From assembly GCA_965365625.1 (NCBI GenBank), contig CBDUCL010000022.1:1-22269 (forward strand): a DNA stretch of 22,269 nucleotides. The letters are read 5' to 3'. The stretch's first letter is position 1; every line of letters starts with the position of its first letter. A program made the position numbers and the translations under genes. Below are positions 20,940 through 22,269 of this stretch, piece after piece. Below the pieces are notes generated by a model. That model saw only the letters and a program-made list of their open reading frames with translations, was not told where the DNA came from and ran no database searches. Source of the DNA: CAVWCW01 sp965365625 (lineage in GTDB: Bacteria; Pseudomonadota; Gammaproteobacteria; Chromatiales; Chromatiaceae).

Positions 20940-22269
20940 TCAGGCCCGCTTGCGCTGTTCCGGCGCCGCGGTCTCCGGGAACTGAGGGCGGGGGCGGCCA
21001 TACACTACCTCCACCCGTTCGGTCCCGAACAGCCGCTGCAGGCGCTTGAGCAGCTCGTCCGTGGGGGTAACGCGCCAGTCCGGCCCCAGCAGCAGGCGCG
21101 CACGCGCCCCCGATCGGCGGTAGGCGATGTGCAGCGGGCATTGGCCACCGAGGAACGGCCGCAGGGCCTCTTCCAACTCGCCGGCCAGGCGCTCCGGGCC
21201 CTGGCGCCAGGCCCGGCTATCCAGGCCCAACTGCAGCCAGCTGGCATTCTGCTCTCGGGCCTGTTCGAAGGTCCAGAGCTTGTTGGCACGCAGGCTCAGA
21301 CCGCCGCGGTATTCGTCGTAACTGAGCTGGCCGCTGAGCACCAGCACTTGGTCGCTGGCCAACAGTTCCCGATATTCCTCGTAGGTCTCGGAAAACAGGG
21401 CGGCCTCGATGCGTCCGCTGCGGTCGTCCAGTACCACCGACCCCATGCGCCCGCGCGGGGTGCGACTATGGCGTACCGCCACCACCAGGCCGGCGATCGT
21501 TACGCTGGGGGCATTGCGCCCGCGCGGCCCCCCCGCCTTCTCGTCCAGGCTGAGGTCAGCGATGCGGCTGCTGACCAGGTGCCCGAGCTCGGACCGGTAG
21601 CGGTCGACGGGGTGTCCGGTGAGGTACAGGCCGAGAGTCTCCTTCTCGCCCTGCAGCCGAATCTCGTCGTCCCATTCGTCGCGATCGTCCGGGACCACCT
21701 GCAGATCGGGGGTACCCTGGTCCATGTCTTCGGCCATGCCGAACAGGTCGTTCTGACCGGCGGCCTGCAGCTCGTGGTACTGCTCGGCCATCTGCAAGGC
21801 CAGGGGCAACTGGTTCATCAAGCTCGCACGGTTGCAGCCCAGGGTGTCCAGGGCGCCGGCGCGGATCAGGGCCTCGAGCACCCGCCGGTTGGCCTTGCGA
21901 AGATCGATGCGACGGCAGAATTCGAACAGGTCCTTGAACGTCCCGCCCTGCTTGCGAGCTTCCAAAATGCCCTCGATGGCCGCCAGGCCCACCCCCTTGA
22001 CCGCCCCCAGGCCGTACACCACCTGACCCGGCCCGCTGGTGGTGAACATGTATTCGGAGCGGTTGACATTGGGGCTGTCCACCGCGATCTGCATGCCCCG
22101 GCACTCCTCGATCAGGGTCACCACCTTGTCGGTGTTGTCCATGTCCGCGGACAGCACCGCCGCCATAAAGGCCTCCGGGTAGTGGGCCTTGAGCCACATG
22201 GTCTGGTAGGAGACCAGGGCATAGGCGGCGGAATGGGACTTGTTGAAGCCGTACCCGGCAAACTTTTCC
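20940..22269 (-). CDS. dnaE: DNA polymerase III alpha subunit, C-terminal part
   Basis: The 3' part of dnaE, about 442 codons; the frame is still open at the window edge, so the start lies outside. The first residues visible, KFAGYGFNKSHSAAYALVSYQT, are a highly conserved DnaE block. Then come a helix-hairpin-helix region (VYGLGAVKGVG), the internal clamp-binding motif QNDLF (equivalent to QADMF in E. coli), and GLYLTGHPVDRY. The OB fold VTIAGLVVAVRHSRTPRGRMGSVVLDD follows, and last a tau-binding-type C-terminal domain. It encodes the replicative polymerase. In E. coli accA follows dnaE; here a DUF6625 gene does, seven bases after the stop. Confidence 0.97.
   Translation of the reverse strand, partial: EKFAGYGFNKSHSAAYALVSYQTMWLKAHYPEAFMAAVLSADMDNTDKVVTLIEECRGMQIAVDSPNVNRSEYMFTTSGPGQVVYGLGAVKGVGLAAIEGILEARKQGGTFKDLFEFCRRIDLRKANRRVLEALIRAGALDTLGCNRASLMNQLPLALQMAEQYHELQAAGQNDLFGMAEDMDQGTPDLQVVPDDRDEWDDEIRLQGEKETLGLYLTGHPVDRYRSELGHLVSSRIADLSLDEKAGGPRGRNAPSVTIAGLVVAVRHSRTPRGRMGSVVLDDRSGRIEAALFSETYEEYRELLASDQVLVLSGQLSYDEYRGGLSLRANKLWTFEQAREQNASWLQLGLDSRAWRQGPERLAGELEEALRPFLGGQCPLHIAYRRSGARARLLLGPDWRVTPTDELLKRLQRLFGTERVEVVYGRPRPQFPETAAPEQRKRA

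Noticed and set aside
1..22269. Mobile elements, CRISPR arrays, defence or phage genes
   Set aside because: None of the encoded proteins resembles a transposase, integrase, Cas, toxin nuclease or phage protein, and no spaced direct repeats of CRISPR type are visible. RatA is called a toxin in E. coli but is a widespread core protein, not a mobile toxin-antitoxin pair.

Overview
The window is a dense, GC-rich stretch of bacterial chromosome that looks gammaproteobacterial. The evidence is the gene content and order: lapA-lapB-pyrF, fur/recN, bamE, rnfH-ratA/smpB, hrpB, and a dnaE with an internal clamp-binding motif. An hrcA-grpE-dnaK-dnaJ cluster next to nadK, recN and fur points to a Chromatiales/Xanthomonadales-like lineage rather than an enteric one. 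This placement is inferred from gene order and protein character, not from a search. There are no rRNA or tRNA genes, insertion sequences, integrases, CRISPR arrays or phage genes. No gene-free stretch exceeds 300 bases; the largest gap is the 276-base hrcA/nadK divergent region.

Layout. From 93 to 13188 every gene is on the minus strand. Read in the direction of transcription the order is hrcA, grpE, dnaK, dnaJ, dapB, lapA, lapB, pyrF, then cysC, galU, a DUF1269 membrane protein and hrpB. Divergently, nadK and recN run on the plus strand to 16035 and meet fur tail to tail, sharing a four-base TTAA stop. bamE (plus) faces rnfH-ratA-sodium symporter (minus, a tightly overlapping operon), and smpB diverges from the symporter. 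At the right edge a DUF6625 glycosyltransferase-like gene follows the 3' end of dnaE, which runs off the window.

How it works together. The clearest regulatory logic is in the chaperone cluster. hrcA has a TTGACA promoter with a CIRCE operator at the predicted start point, so HrcA should repress its own operon. Two sequences resembling heat-shock sigma-32 promoters lie inside the operon, one before grpE and one before dnaK, so the DnaK machine could be induced apart from HrcA. An 18-bp perfect hairpin separates dnaK from dnaJ. dapB and the LPS quality-control genes lapA/lapB follow on the same strand and could receive heat-induced readthrough.

Most of the window is core housekeeping, and I see no convincing undescribed multi-gene system. 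The items most worth a second look are the layered CIRCE plus sigma-32 layout, the chaperone-lapAB linkage, the shared leader motif of grpE and dnaK, a CIRCE-like palindrome with the wrong spacing upstream of the symporter, an orphan APS kinase joined to galU, and the DUF6625 gene behind dnaE.
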